A DNA stretch of 61,803 bases from Fomitopsis serialis (taxonomy: Eukaryota > Basidiomycota > Agaricomycetes > Polyporales > Fomitopsidaceae): assembly GCF_022376445.1 (NCBI RefSeq), contig NW_025955189.1:1-61803 (forward strand). Reading direction: 5' to 3'. How positions within the stretch are numbered: position 1 is the first letter of the stretch; every line of letters starts with the position of its first letter. The notes beneath the pieces are model-generated. The model was given only the letters and a program-made list of their open reading frames with translations, ran no database searches and was not told the origin of the DNA. This document shows positions 24,187 through 36,125 of this stretch, piece by piece. The position numbers were made by a program, and so were the translations under genes.

Positions 24187-24995
24187 TCCTTCTTCATGGC
24201 GGATTCCGCTCACAGGGGTATGATCATTACTCCAGGCCTCAGAGTCATTGGAATTCATCGCCTAGCCCACAACTTGCAATTGAAGGGCAAACTTATGGTA
24301 CCGACACGCGGATGTAACGTTCATCGGTTACATATCTCGAGATTCCCATCGTGGAGCATCGTCGTTAGCCATAAGTAGCCCTGTTGTGTCTGTATTCCAA
24401 AGATTAGGTGTATTACGATTAGGGAACTCGAACAACTTTGAATTTGGTCCGTTTCATTACTGTATCGGGCCGGGATCTCGGCCGGACATGGTACTCGGTC
24501 AGTCGAGTGCCGTAGGCTCAGTTCCCAGTCTTACGACAGATTACGCATACCAGTCGTCTCTCACAATCCTCCTCTACCTCCTGATATGTTTTTCTTGTAA
24601 TTAACTTTAGGAATGAGCCCATGGTGGTCGACTGACCGAGTACCCTGTCTGGCCGAGATCCCGGCCCGATACAGTATACTAAGTAACACTGAGGCGAGTC
24701 GCGACGTCTACCCGCAACCAATGATCACTGCTAATTAACGAGCCTGTGGTCATCTTCTCTTGCAGTGCTAATCTGTGACGCCTGTGTGATACTGCTCTCC
24801 TTCAAATAGCACAGTCACATAAATTCAAGGTGGAAGCGTTTGTCGTGTGCTGTCGTGTGCCACTAGTGGTGTACCGATCCCAGCGCCAATTGGGTTTCCA
24901 TAAAAGGATGTACCCTGGCACTCAGCCACTTCGACTCGACCACTACCGTTTATACACTTGTTACATCTACGGATATACGTCTCTACAGATCTGAT
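24187..24995. other. Intergenic region between BTB gene 1 and purine nucleoside phosphorylase
   Basis: Holds the MITE at 24460-24674 and the promoter of the phosphorylase gene; nothing else recognised. Confidence 0.55.
24460..24674. mobile_element. MITE with ~62-bp inverted ends and TA target duplication (Tc1/mariner-like)
   Basis: 215 bp. The left arm begins CTGTATCGGGCCGGGATC. The right arm ends with the exact reverse complement, and the match continues through ACTCGGTCAGTCGA with a few changes, for about 62 bp per arm. It is flanked on both sides by TA (24458-24459, 24675-24676). There is no coding capacity. The TA duplication suggests cross-mobilisation by a Tc1/mariner transposase (inference). 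Confidence 0.75.
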
Positions 24996-26220
24996 ATGTC
25001 GTCTGTCTCGGGAAGCCAAGCACAGACTGCTGCAGCAGGGCCGTTTTCGAGCACACTAGACGTGCTCTCGCGCATCCTACCTGCCCGCCTGCTCCAGCCG
25101 CGCGTAGCAATCGTCTGCGGTTCGGGCTTGTCGACGCTGGCGAACAGCCTGCGCGATGTCGTAGAGGTGCCATACTCATCGCTGGAGGGGTTCGGAAAGA
25201 GCACAGGTGTGCCCCGTTGACCAGGACGAGTCTGGGTGAAGACTGATTCCACTGTGCGTTAGTTGAGGGACACCGGAGTGCTCTTGCGTTTGGACTGATT
25301 GGGGAGGGTGAAGGAATACCTGTAGTTGCGATGCTTGGACGGGTGCGTGAAGTACTACTAGGTTTCGCGATTGCATGACTGATATATACTAGCCAGTTTC
25401 ACCCATATGAGGGGCATTCGCTTTCGACGGTCGTGTATCCCATCCGCGTGCTCGCAAGACTAGGCGTCCGCGATATCATCAGTGAGTCCATACCAGTCCC
25501 AAGCATACTGATATCTGAACACAATGATCGCAGTTACGAACGCTGCAGGTGCACTCAATCCCGACCTCGACGTCGGCACCAGTAGGTCCATGCTCCATTC
25601 TGAATCGAAACAAGCTCACAGCCTTTCCTCCCAGTCGTGTCCATCCAAGATCACCTCGCCCTGCCCAACCTCACAGGCTTCAACCCTCTCCTCGGACCCG
25701 CACGCCCCAACTACCCGCGCTTCCTCCCGCTCTCCACCGCCTACTCCCGGCCACTTCGTCGGCTGGTCTTCCTCGCTGCGCACGCGCTCGGCCTCCCGCG
25801 CTCGGCCCTTGCGGAGGGCACTTACGCGTGGGTGAGCGGGCCGTCGTATGAGACGCCGGCGGAGGGCCGTTTCCTGCGTACGGCGGGCGCGGACGTGGTG
25901 GGCATGAGCACTGTGCCGGAGGTGCTCGCGGCGCGCGAGGAGGGCGTGAACGTGTGTGTGCTGAGCTTGGTCACGAACCAGGTGGTCATCCCGGAGTATG
26001 AGAGCGTCAGAGAGGAGGTCGAGGCGGAGGTGCGTTCGTGTCTGCTATTGCGACTGAGCTATGGCTGATGGTCCTGAAGTTGGCGGGACGAACAATAGAA
26101 CGCGTGCAAGAGGTAGAAGTGTCCCATGAAGAGGTGCTTTCGGTGGGAAAACAGAAGGCAGAGGCGATGAAAGCCTTGGTAGCCAAGCTCATCGAGCTCA
26201 TCGCGGCGGAGCAAAAGTAG
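24996..26220 (+). CDS. PNP1: Purine nucleoside phosphorylase
   Basis: Phosphorolysis of (deoxy)guanosine and inosine to the base plus (deoxy)ribose-1-phosphate, in cytosolic purine salvage. Exons: 24996-25206, 25263-25342, 25397-25481, 25534-25581, 25635-26029, 26113-26220; 308 residues, introns 56, 54, 52, 53 and 83 bp. Trimeric PNP hallmarks appear in order: VAIVCGSGLSTLAN (phosphate loop), EGHRSALAFG, GRFHPYEGHSLSTV (catalytic His), TNAAGALNPDLDVG, IQDHLALPNLTGFNPLLGP, YAWVSGPSYETPAE, GADVVGMSTVPEV (purine/ribose site Glu-Met region), SLVTN, and a C-terminal helix with SHEEVL. The last intron is inferred from phase. Its acceptor is GTGCAAGAG followed by GTA, the weakest junction of the model. 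Confidence 0.93.
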
Positions 26221-26807
26221 TGGACTGGCCCGTCATCTGCGCTGTGGGTCGGATGTAATGAACTTGCTCAATGGGAAGGACATAGTTCCTATTCATCGGG
26301 GACATGTATACTGTAAGTATTCCCTGCAGCCGAAGGTCACGACAGCAGGCCTCCTCGTTGTAAGTTACCTCATCGAGTCGTGGACCTGGATTCGGGACAA
26401 CCGTATGCTAGCAATGCGGTGTCATCTCTACGTGAGCAACCAAACGCTTACTCACAGTTGAAGGATCCTCACTGATGTGTCATTCGACTACAGGTTGTTT
26501 AGCACATGTCAGCTTCTGGGTAGTCCAAGTCGCCCAGAGCGCATCGACGTTGCGCAGTGAACTTTAAAAATTGGGTTTGTAGCTGTTTGCAACCACTGTT
26601 GGTCCATGTTATGCTGCCTCGTTGTACATGTCGGGCCAGAAGCAGCAGCGAGGCGACTGCACCTTATCTTCGTTTGCATCGCATCGCATCCTCTCTCATC
26701 CCCGCTTCGTCCTTGACCCTTTGCATTCGACCCTACTGCGGCCATAATTAGTTTCTACATCGCGAAAGTGCGTAACGAATCTACAAGCACGGTCACAATA
26801 TTGATAT
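26221..26807. other. Intergenic region, no gene seen
   Basis: Between purine nucleoside phosphorylase and BTB copy 2. No coding or repeat signal recognised. Confidence 0.5.
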
Positions 26808-27830
26808 GAATGAATGACAGCGCTAGATACGAGGACATTCCAATGGCCACCGACGAGCCACCGACGACCAGCACCACGCCCGCCACGCCGACCGATGCAC
26901 CCTTTCCTTTCGACAGTCCGCACGCCGACGTGATTTTACAATCCTGTGATGGGGTGAACTTCCGTGTGCGCAAAGCCATCTTGGCTGAGGCGTCTCCCGT
27001 CTTCGATAGCATGTTCACCTTGCCGTCGGGGCAGTCCGCGGAAGCAAACGACAATAACTCGCAGGATCTACCGATAGTCCCAGTGACGGAAGACAGCACT
27101 GCATTGACGGGCTTGTTGCATCTCTGTTACCCGGCCGATCGACGACTTCGGAGAGGACTTTCGATGAACTTTGCACCTTATTGGAGGCGGCTAGGAAGTA
27201 TGCGATGGACCGGACGGAACGCTATATCATGCAGAAGCTGCGGGGTCTTGTCGAAAATCACCTCTGCCAGTGCGCGTGTACTGCATCGCCATACGTTACA
27301 GAATGGACGAAGACCTGATCCGCGCCGCTGCAAGGAGCTTCCTTGACGAGTCCATTCACATCGCCACACGCACATCGACTCTGCGGCCGAACTCTATCAC
27401 ATTCGTGCTTCCGCTTACATCCGCCTCTTGGACTACCGTCGACGCTGTGCTGATGCCGTTCAGTCCGTCGTCAGTCGTCACGTAGTCGCAGACTCCATAG
27501 CCGGCAACACACGCTGTTGGTGTTCTTGCATTACCGCGGTAGGTTCCCGAGCATGCAGTCCTACCACTCTCTGCTGTCTGGTCTCAGATTCGCACTGGTT
27601 CCATGATTCATGAAGCGCTGCGAGAGTTTGGTGAAGGATCAACCGTCTGGGAAAGACATCATGTCTCAGGGCACAGTTATGAAGGCTTTGGTGGATGCAT
27701 CGAAATGCAGTCATTGCGGAGAGCGTGCACAAGCCGACCTAGAGGCGTACTTGCCTTCGCTGATGGCCAGCATCAACATGAGATATCGCAAGTATGTAAA
27801 AGCCTGTACCTTGATTGATATGGTCTGACT
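26808..27830 (+). pseudogene. BTB/POZ-domain protein, copy 2 (multiple frameshifts)
   Basis: Paralogue of the gene at 23177-24186. The first frame (ATG at 26808) gives a clear BTB N-terminus: SPHADVILQSCDGVNFRVRK and AILAEASPVFDSMFTLPSG. After LCYPADRRLR the frame changes to one that reads FDELCTLLEAARKYAMDR, then again to RVYCIAIRYRMDEDLIRAAA, then to HIRASAYIRLLDYRRRCADA. A last segment carries ALVDASKCSHCGERAQADLE. At least three frame changes, plus a stop near 27611, separate pieces that are contiguous in copy 1. They are not bounded by plausible splice sites. A short intron near 27792-27843 may have existed at the 3' end. This copy is judged dead unless the sequence is wrong. Confidence 0.75.
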
Positions 27831-28212
27831 GATTTGTTTACAGGTTTCTTTGGAGATCGACTACTAGAAAGCGAGCCTTCGAGTACAATGCTCATGCGAA
27901 TTTATCATCGAGTTTTGGCAAGTTGCAGTACATACATAGACGATGGCTCGAGTGTTTCACAAGGTTACTATAAGTAGGATGTGTACGGAGTAGCTAAGTG
28001 TGCCTCTCTTCAATGCAAAACTGCAGCTATCATATCTTACACCGACGACAAGAGCGATATCCGCCTGTACTGTCTATCTCGAATCCTCTCAGTCTGCACT
28101 ACTCTTGTCACGCATATCCGCCACCTGTCTGATTACATCTTGGTAGAGGTGTCCCAGTGCCGTGCTTGTTGAAGGCACGGACCCATGCCGAACGCGCACA
28201 TTCACAGCCTAG
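27831..28212. other. Short intergenic region, no gene seen
   Basis: Between the broken BTB copy 2 and the 3' end of the methyltransferase pseudogene. Nothing recognised. Confidence 0.5.
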
Positions 28213-29348
28213 TCACTGACCAAACGAGCTTCCAGTACGCCACGCCCGCCGGCCTCGGCGGGCCCCCTCGAGCTCTCTCAACTCCGCCTCGACGCGCACC
28301 GTCCCTTCGGGAAAACGCCCCCGTCCCACAGCTCCTTCCACGTCTGCGGCGAGTGGCAGAAGATACCCATATGCTGGCCGTCCGGACGCTGCGGGCCCGG
28401 GAGCACGCCCTTCTCGTGGAGGCCGGCGTGCCAGCCGAGGATCAGCGATCCCGGGGCGGGCGAGAGTAGCCCTGCGATCGCATGTGCGAGCTGGAGCTGC
28501 TTCTCCTCGGGGAAGAGGTGGAAGACGGCGGAGAGGTATATGGCAGAGACTTGCCCGTGGAGCTGGGACAATTGCGTGACGGAGGACAGAGGAGGGGCTG
28601 GAGTGGAGGGGTGAGAGGTGAAGGGAGGGACGGGCTCGAGGAAGGCTGTGTCGAGGGCGTCGCCTGCGACGATGGGGACAGGGAATGTTTCTGGAGTGTC
28701 GTTGAAGAGCTGGAAGCCGAAGTTCCAGAGGGCTGTGGCCGAACGTCGACAAATCAGCAATGTGCAGAGATGGTCATGATGCATCTCAACTGCTCACCGG
28801 GCTCAATGTCTGACACGATGCAGTTCTGGAGTGGATAGCCGTCTGCGATTGCCTTCCTTATATCATTACCAACTGAAAGGTTTCAGCTCGCATCGCGAAT
28901 TGGCAATGTGTATGGATCACGAACAGCAGCATCCTATTTCGAGCAGGATGGCCCCTTGGCGTTCTTGTCCAAGCTTCAGGAGTTCAGTGTATGCTGGAAG
29001 CCTTGCTAATTGGAGCCTGCAGACACGCACCGTCAGCTTCTGCCAGCCACACCGATATGCCATGGTCACCACTTACTCTGTGAATGTGAACCAGCGGATG
29101 CATGTATAAGATCTGGTCTGTATGGCAGGTATATTTGACGGTAAGCTTAGGTAGTATGTACACACACAGAGTTTCCTTACCTGATAAGCGTCACGCTGAA
29201 CCTTCAATATATGTTGTTTCAGAGTCCCCTCGTCACGTATGCCTGTCTATTGCTTGAAGAAAGCGAGTTCTTCGCCATCAAGGCGATAGTAGCTCTCGTC
29301 GAGATCAGAAAGAGGGCGTTTGAGATCAGCAGCGGTTGAGCCAGACAT
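28213..29348 (-). pseudogene. SAM-dependent methyltransferase-like gene, decayed
   Basis: Rossmann-type methyltransferase of a family common in mushrooms; substrate unknown. The structure is still legible (minus): 29348-29181, 29117-29077, 29016-28925, 28872-28798, 28732-28213, with GT-AG introns of 63, 60, 52 and 65 bp. The N-terminus has DESYYRLDGEELAFFKQ. The SAM-binding loop is spelled over a splice junction as LLEIGCCFGNDIRKAIADG, followed by NCIVSDIEP, TFPVPIVAGDALD, and a C-terminal HMGIFCHSPQTWKELWDG. Two lesions were seen. Codon 34 is TAG (29249-29247), where relatives read through. A one-base frameshift near 28290-28305 lies between FPKG and TVRVEAEL. All splice sites remain usable, so the loss looks recent, or the sequence has errors. 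Confidence 0.78.
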
Positions 29349-30040
29349 CGGTCATTCACCAGCGATAAATGGAAGTGATGCTAGAATCGTGCCAACGGCG
29401 TCAGTCTCGCAGCGGCCCAGTTGACCTACCCTTGATATGGGGTATGCCAGTATATATACCTGTGGCAAGGGTCATGCGGGGATCGGCCGTCAAGCAGGTT
29501 GACAGTACTAGCCGCGGCAGTGGTACGAAACCTCTCGGCCGCAGAGCGTTTACGGCAGACAATCCATTACTGCTGTAATGCCTGAGAATCAATAAGAACG
29601 AGAAGGACTTGAGCTTTGTCGGAATGCATGACATCGGGTAGTGAGATTGTGTCGCAAACAAATTCGCCGTCGCCCGCACCTGCATGCCGATCTTGATAGT
29701 ACCGAAGGCTCGAGGCTACCGCCCGTGGCATCGGGCCCAAAGCCGGAGATTACTTGTCTTCTTTGACATATCAGCGACCCACGAGTCATGAGGGCACAAT
29801 GACAACTGGGAGAGCTTTCCATCCTCGTCAGAAGTGCAGGCGGCACAGTCTACTATGATGGGCCTGATCACGAACTGTCAAAACGAAGTGTGTACTGACC
29901 ACCAGTACTAGGCTCTGGCCTCGACGCGCTTCGATATGGATAGCATATTAGCGACACATATAGTACACAGGAGGACCGAACACACTGCTTCGAGATGGGA
30001 CGCCCGTTTGAGCCACAGGACAGTCAAACCTAGTCCTATA
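29349..30040. other. Intergenic region, no gene seen
   Basis: Between the methyltransferase pseudogene promoter side and the 3' end of F-box copy 1. Nothing recognised on either strand. Confidence 0.5.
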
Positions 30041-31704
30041 TCACCAGTCATTGGTCTCGCTGTAGATCGGATTCTCCCTCTGAACAACCGTTACAAGTCC
30101 ACGCTCGCACCATGGCGCAAACAAGTGCGATACTCCGCTGAGAAACGTCTGCGCGGCCGTTGCTACTGTGATTTTCGGTTGTGAGAACTTCCATGCACTG
30201 TAGTCCATGTCGAAAGAGAGTTCAACCGAAGTCAGATTCCCGAATACAGGTCGTTTCATCGCGTCATGAACTGATAGCAATGCGTCTTCTTCCAAGTTTG
30301 CAAAGAAGAGACGGGGTCGATCACTGAGCGGAAAGAAGGACTGAGTGAGCAGTAAGCGTTGGTGGATCCTGATGGACTGCAGATTGGGACTTCGCACTGT
30401 CCTCAATGTGGACTCCAACGCCAGCGCAATGCTCACCCACCGTGACTTATCGTCCGGCCTGTCATCCAGTACGCAATCCTGCAGTTCGAGGCGTACGGAA
30501 CGCAGGCTGCGACTGTGCGCAAGGGTGTAGTGTGATACGGAACTCTGAGCGAACCACTGTCCAGGGTCCAGTGGTGAGCGCATGCCCTGGGCGCCGGGAC
30601 GTCTAGAAAGCGATCTTAAAAGCGCGGACGTCTCGGAAAAGTCTGAACAGTCGTCAGCACTCGATAAATTCCCGACAAGGTATGAACACCGACCATTGTC
30701 ATTGAAATCGTACATCGACAGCAGGCTCTGCCCAGCGACCTTGAGCAGTCTGTTCACTGGCGACCTTAGATTGTAGGGAGTGCGCCAGATGGCCAGGTGG
30801 GCAAGATTCGTACAGGCCAAGGACTCAGAGAGCCACTCGACGAGTGGAACAATGAGCAGAGATGCCAGGCCCCACCAAGGACCAAACGGTCCAAGCGAAT
30901 TGGTGTTGAACGAATCGGAGTGGAAGGGGTCTCCGCTCTCAGCGTGCCGACAGCGAGCTTGAGACAGCTGAGTTGCGGGAACGCACAGATGATACTGCGC
31001 AATTCGCCGAAGGAGTCTAGGACAAACGAGAACAGCTCCAGCGTTGTTACCGCACGAAAGAGATGCAACGTGCGGAAGAATGTAGAGTGCAGCAGCCGCT
31101 GCTGCGACAGGTAGAACACCAAGGTCCGGACCCCCGGCATCATACGAGCGAAGACAACGGGGATGACATGTACGGGGGCGTCCCGGTGACGCGGATGCCC
31201 GCCGATACGCAATAGGCTCGTTTCCACAAGCCTCTCCGATGCGCGAGCGTCCTTGGATGCGAAGTCGACAAGAGCGTCGAATGCCGTGCGACTAGCGATA
31301 GTGATCTTTTGATAAAGGAGACCGACGCTGGCCTGATGCCATGCCTGGCAAACCTGCGCGCAGGTGCCTAGACTTGCCTGAGACATCCAGCCCATGATGA
31401 GTTCAACGACCTCGAACGGTATGCGATCGGATATGGCACGCGAGAGAGGTCGGCTCGCGATGGGGACCGTGGATTGACGTAGTGCTTCCGCACCGTCGCT
31501 TGAATACGCGTTCCTAGTGCTTTCCTGCCAACCATGGATGATTTGCAGCGCCGCCTCGACCGAAACCACATTCGCGCTTTCAGCCGGCTCAGGGGGAAGG
31601 GTCACTGTATGTGCTGTAAGTCATGTCTTCAATGGAGACTTGCGAACCTGGTACGCACACGGAACTTCCGGGTCCGTGAATATGGAGTTGTCTTCCCACG
31701 ACAT
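30041..31704 (-). CDS. F-box protein, dispersed family copy 1 (one-base frameshift)
   Basis: F-box proteins pick substrates for SCF ubiquitin ligases; large families are typical of Agaricomycetes. Exons (minus): 31704-31659, 31604-30694, 30642-30041; introns 54 and 51 bp. The short first exon encodes MSWEDNSIFTDPEVP, shared with copies 2 and 3. The F-box lies at about residues 60-105 (RIPFEVVELIMGWMSQASL, CAQVCQAWHQASVGLLY), followed by an LRR-like region (FRAVTTLELFSFVL, FPQLSCLKLAVG) and a conserved C-terminus (SVELSFDMDYSAWKF). The frame slips by one base at about 30870-30877 (LVLGG versus LVLGW in copy 3), which looks like one lost base beside a G run. With it restored the model would be about 519 residues, close to copy 3. 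Confidence 0.8.
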
Positions 31705-34700
31705 GACTGCACGGTAGAGCGAACCGAGCGCGAGGGCAGGGCTGTGAAGTGATTGCCATCTGGAAGGTCATGTACATGTCGTGAGAAAGGCCTGTGTGAT
31801 ATTTATCAATGCAAGTCAGATTAGAACCTTAACGGCACAGCCTAACAGGAACTTGATTCTATATATGCGGTTGTTATAAGTACTACTCACTCTGATTACG
31901 GCATCCAACCCTCAAGGTCATCCCAGAAGTTATCGAAAATACGCTTTGCGTCTTGAAGTTCATCGCCAAGGTCTTCTGGGGAAACTTGCTTCGTTTCGAG
32001 ACGGGGCTCCTTGTGAATGGTGCATGCATCGCGACGATCCTACCGTGACATTGCGATGGTCTGGCGCTGCGTGAAGCCTCTTCATAGCCAGAGTAAGCGA
32101 AGGACACGGCATATTGGTCCAGCCCATGCTCAGAGCACTGCCCGGTTCCGTATCAGAAGAACGCGAGCTTCATCCGTCTGCACTCTTCCGGGTCGGCCGT
32201 CAGCCAGGCCCAAACCGGGGAGGTCGTGATGCTGTTTCCTTTGTCGTCGAACGCTCAAGCGATGTACGCCGCAACCCACACGAACCTTTCCATACCGTGG
32301 CGATAGTGTGGCTCGATATCACGGTTCCAGCAGGTGTCCGTCCTCCTCATGTCTTGAGGAGTTTGCGGGCCTGCCTGACTTGCACCACGCTAGCGATGTC
32401 GAAGTGGCGCAAGTTGCCTGAGCTGATGTCGCTGTATTTCACTGCGTACTCGTCGTTGCCGGTCCATAGGAGATGGTGGCCTGTTCAGACATATTGAACC
32501 CATCGTGCGAAGACACCATGCGAAGACGCTTACAATACATCTCAGCATTCTCTACGTGTCCCGCGACGAGGTCCTACTCGTCCAGCAAGACGCATTGGAG
32601 TCACACCTGCATGTTCTTCAGAGTTCACTGTTGGCGCGGCTCGATGTCCTGTTCGATGCCGTCCTTCACCCTGGCATGTCGCGTTCAGCGAACCAATCCG
32701 GAGATCCTTGTTGTGCGACTTGCGCCCTACCTCGTCCCCGCAACAATGCAAGCACCTCGAGACCGAGTAGAGCTCGCAGACTTCGTGTGGTCGGACATTG
32801 TCGGATGGTAGGGCTCCGGACGTGCAACTCTGGGAGCTATGGGCGGTGGCATTGATGGCAAGTTCCGTCTCCGCAGATGCTCAGGTTTGTCATGTCCCGC
32901 TGCCGGGCGTGGTCGTCTGCTGAAACCGCAGCCAAGGCTGGGTTCCAGGTAATAGGTTCTAGGCGAGGTTTCCTGTATAAGGAGCTTATGATCCACTGGC
33001 AGCTATTGTTCGGACCTCGAGATCTCGAGTTCCAGATATCCGCACGTCCGCCTCGGCATCGGGACGTGACGACAACATTGCTATCCCGCGCATCGAGGCT
33101 TGGTGGCAGGATGGTCCTCAGATCAATTCGACCCGTCGTCGCTGCCGTGGGCCACCCGGATGTGAGATGGACGCGTGGGCTCAGACGTGGAGTCTGACCA
33201 GCATGAGTACGTCTCGACTTTCGCCGGAACGAACGTCAGCTCGACGGCCGACAGCCCAATATGCCTAGTACGAGGCGATAGCGCGACGCCCGCGACGACG
33301 ACTCATCTGCCAAAGAGCAGAGCGGCGCGCAACGTCGTTCGGGAATCGTTAGTGCGCGGATGGGTGCAGCGAGTCAGCTCCAGACGAAAGCATTCCGGCT
33401 TAGCCACATACCTAGTCCACAACAGGGCGCCGTGTCCGTGCGGATCACCTCCCGCAGATCCGGCTATGTCAAGCCTGTACTCGTCTGTGGCCTCGACGCC
33501 TTCCCTCGTAGGGATAGCCGGAAGAACGGAGCTCGAGAGTCGACGCTAGGACCGGAGAGGCGTCTGGAGATGGCAGGCGTCCGGAGTCCAGATGCGGTGC
33601 GGACGCACTTGGGTCGCCGAATACGGTAGGCGCGCCGATGCAGCTGAGGATGCCAGAAACCGCTGGCGGAGGAATCGTGCGGGCTGTGAGCCTGAGTGTC
33701 TGAGGTCGTGACCTGAAGGAAGACGTCCACTGGGTTCAATGATACCTACTTGCATGGCAAGTGTCGTCCGGCGTAGCTCGACTGGTGTATCCGATGGGCG
33801 AGTCTCCAGCGGCTGCGAGCTATGTGAGTGGCGTTTGACGCACACTCACAAATGGGTGCTTATTAGGGCAGATAGATTGTGTGGTTCGCAGTCAACGACG
33901 TACGTTGCAATCAGACATGCGACATGACCGGCCCGCGATTTGCGCTCGAATCTGTTCCGTATCTTGTAAGTAGGTCGGTGCGTAATTGACTCCTGATGCG
34001 GTCTCATGCCACGTACTACTGGGGCCCGTAGCGAGGAGTGGCTGTCGGCGACATGGGGCCCGTCAGAATGCAGCCCACTATAAGTAGGTATGACACGTCG
34101 ACCGCGAGAACGAGACGGCGGGGGATTGTGATTTGATTGTGATGCGGCAGACGTCGAGCTGGACAGGACCATGCGCGGCGGGGACCCGCCGGTCCACAGG
34201 CGCGGCGCGAGAATTCGAAGTGCGCACGGATGCGTTAACGAGAGTCTGATGGCATGTTCGGCGGTGAGGCCGGACGCACAGTGCTGGCACGTGCACCCAC
34301 ACCCGCCAGCCCAAAGTGTGGCCTCTCTGGCGTAGTGGCGGTGGAGGAGCGTAGACCGCAGGAAACGGACAGCGTTAGACGGGAGAAGCGGGCGGCAGGG
34401 ACGGGGAAGGGACCAGATAAGGTAGTCGGGATGCCATATATGGGCAGGCATGTGGGCTAACGGGGTCGGCTATTTAGCGGGCGCCCCGGCCGCTCGCGTC
34501 GGGTCGACGCCTGCCCTTCCGACTTGCTTCCGACCGACGCGAGCTCCCTCGGTCTCTCTGTGGCCTCTGAGTGCGACAAGGGCCAGCGCGACGACGGCAC
34601 GCATCTCCCTCTTTGCTCCTGTCCAACTCAGTGACTTCCTTGTCACTGATCGCCGCCGACGTCATACCCCAGGTCTTGTTCCTACTGGTAGCGCTCTGTG

Positions 34701-36125
34701 GCCTCTACCAGGCGAGACACCGTCTCTTGCGCTCGACAACCATCTCTGCGCTGGAATCCGCGGGTCTGCTGGTGAGTAGTTCCATTTCGGTCGAGAAGAG
34801 GAGGGCTCGGCGTCGGGAAACGAGCTAGGGCGGTTGTGTTGGAGTGGACTCCAGCGTGGTTCGTTCCGACGCTCCCACAGTCTAAATGTCTATTTCGTGG
34901 GCGTTCTGGGGGCAGTCCGTCTTCGAGAGGACTTGCAATGCCCTCCAGTCCATCGAGAAGTACTTGTGGCGACTTGTGTCTCGACATGCTTAGCGAGGCC
35001 ACTGCCGCTGGCACGAAGCAATTGACAGCCTCGTCAGGGCGTTCCACACTGGATGTATGCGGGCCGATGCATTGATGTAGAAATGTGTTCATCGACTGCA
35101 TGCTTCGAATGCATGGAGCTGCACATTCCACCCTCCATTGCACTGACTGACGTCGCCGAGACCCTCTTTGACATATATGCCCGTATACATCGTCTTCACT
35201 CTGACGCTGACGAATTTCGTGCTGCAGTGACAGACTTGCTTGCCAAACGTTCGAGCTGTCGGAGGAGATCCCGCTCGCGAAGTGCTAGAGCCGTCATTGT
35301 GAGTTTCCGCTTGCATCTCATGAAACCGAAACGGATAGCAGAGCCTACTGTGCGTCTTGACGTCGGAATCGTCCCTTGAGCGTTCACGGGAACGACGTGC
35401 TCTAGCGTTCGCCTGCAAATGCGCGGCACGGCTCTGCGCACATCCTCACCGTGCACGAAGTGTTGGAGGCGGATGTGGCTGCAGGAGGCAAACATTTGAA
35501 TCCTGTCTGGCGGATTGTCTGCTACAGGCCACATCTCGGTCTGGCGGGTGTCCCTGCATACCCGTCGCTCCACTAGCTCGCTATAAAACACTGCGCTCAT
35601 CTCTAAGTCGCCCGTGGTCACTCTATCCACTGCTTCAGCCGTTACTCGGTCCAAATCACTGACGAGATTGTTCTTTACAGCTCCTTGGCTGTTGTCGCCG
35701 TTTCCATCCTCCCCTTACCCTCAGTGAGTGCGCTTCCTTGATTCTCTGTCGCATACTGGCAGCGGACGGCCGCATTGCCTACTGCGAATGCACACCTGGC
35801 AGGAGTGAGAAGGGTAGCATGTGAAGTGGCGAGAGCGAGCGGCTGGACGATCCTCCGGATATGGGCATAGTCAGCCAAGTAGGCAGCTCCGAAGCGTCTA
35901 TATGCGGCTCGCCGGCGACGCATCCGCCTGTGGCGTTCACGAGGAGGCTTGTACGTCCGCGAAAGCATGCTGCACGCCCCGGAAGCCTGCAATAGAGATA
36001 ATGTTCCACGTCTTCTGCGGATCTTGTGCCGCTGTCCACGTCTGTTGTCTCGCTCCTATCTCTCGCAGTGCTGATGCTTTCTGCAGACTTAACCACCGCC
36101 CTGGCCACTTTCCCCACTGCCGACG
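31705..36125. other. 4.4-kb gene-poor region
   Basis: No gene can be supported. It contains the dispersed repeat copy at about 34160-34420. Coding-like fragments that do not assemble into a gene are also present: minus strand near 32380-32480 (YAVKYSDISSGNLRHFDIAS) and plus strand near 35110-35280 (LTDVAETLFDIYARIHRL). These may be relics of decayed genes. The last few hundred bases before 36126 are probably the promoter and 5' UTR of the next gene. Confidence 0.5.
34160..34420 (-). repeat. Dispersed repeat, copy A
   Basis: Read on the minus strand, this segment resembles 47985-48258 on the plus strand over about 250 bp. Shared blocks include TCTACGCTCCTC.. CGCCACTA, GTGCGTCCGGC and ATTCTCG/GTTCTCG..CGCGCC. 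Identity by eye is about 65-75%. Both copies read similarly in one frame (LRSTLLHRHYAREA and LRPTLLSRHYARQA), so a decayed coding sequence or element is possible. Confidence 0.45.

Noticed and set aside
32380..32480. Coding-like minus-strand fragment (YAVKYSDISSGNLRHFDIAS)
   Set aside because: Neighbouring exons could not be joined to it without stops; kept only as a possible relic.
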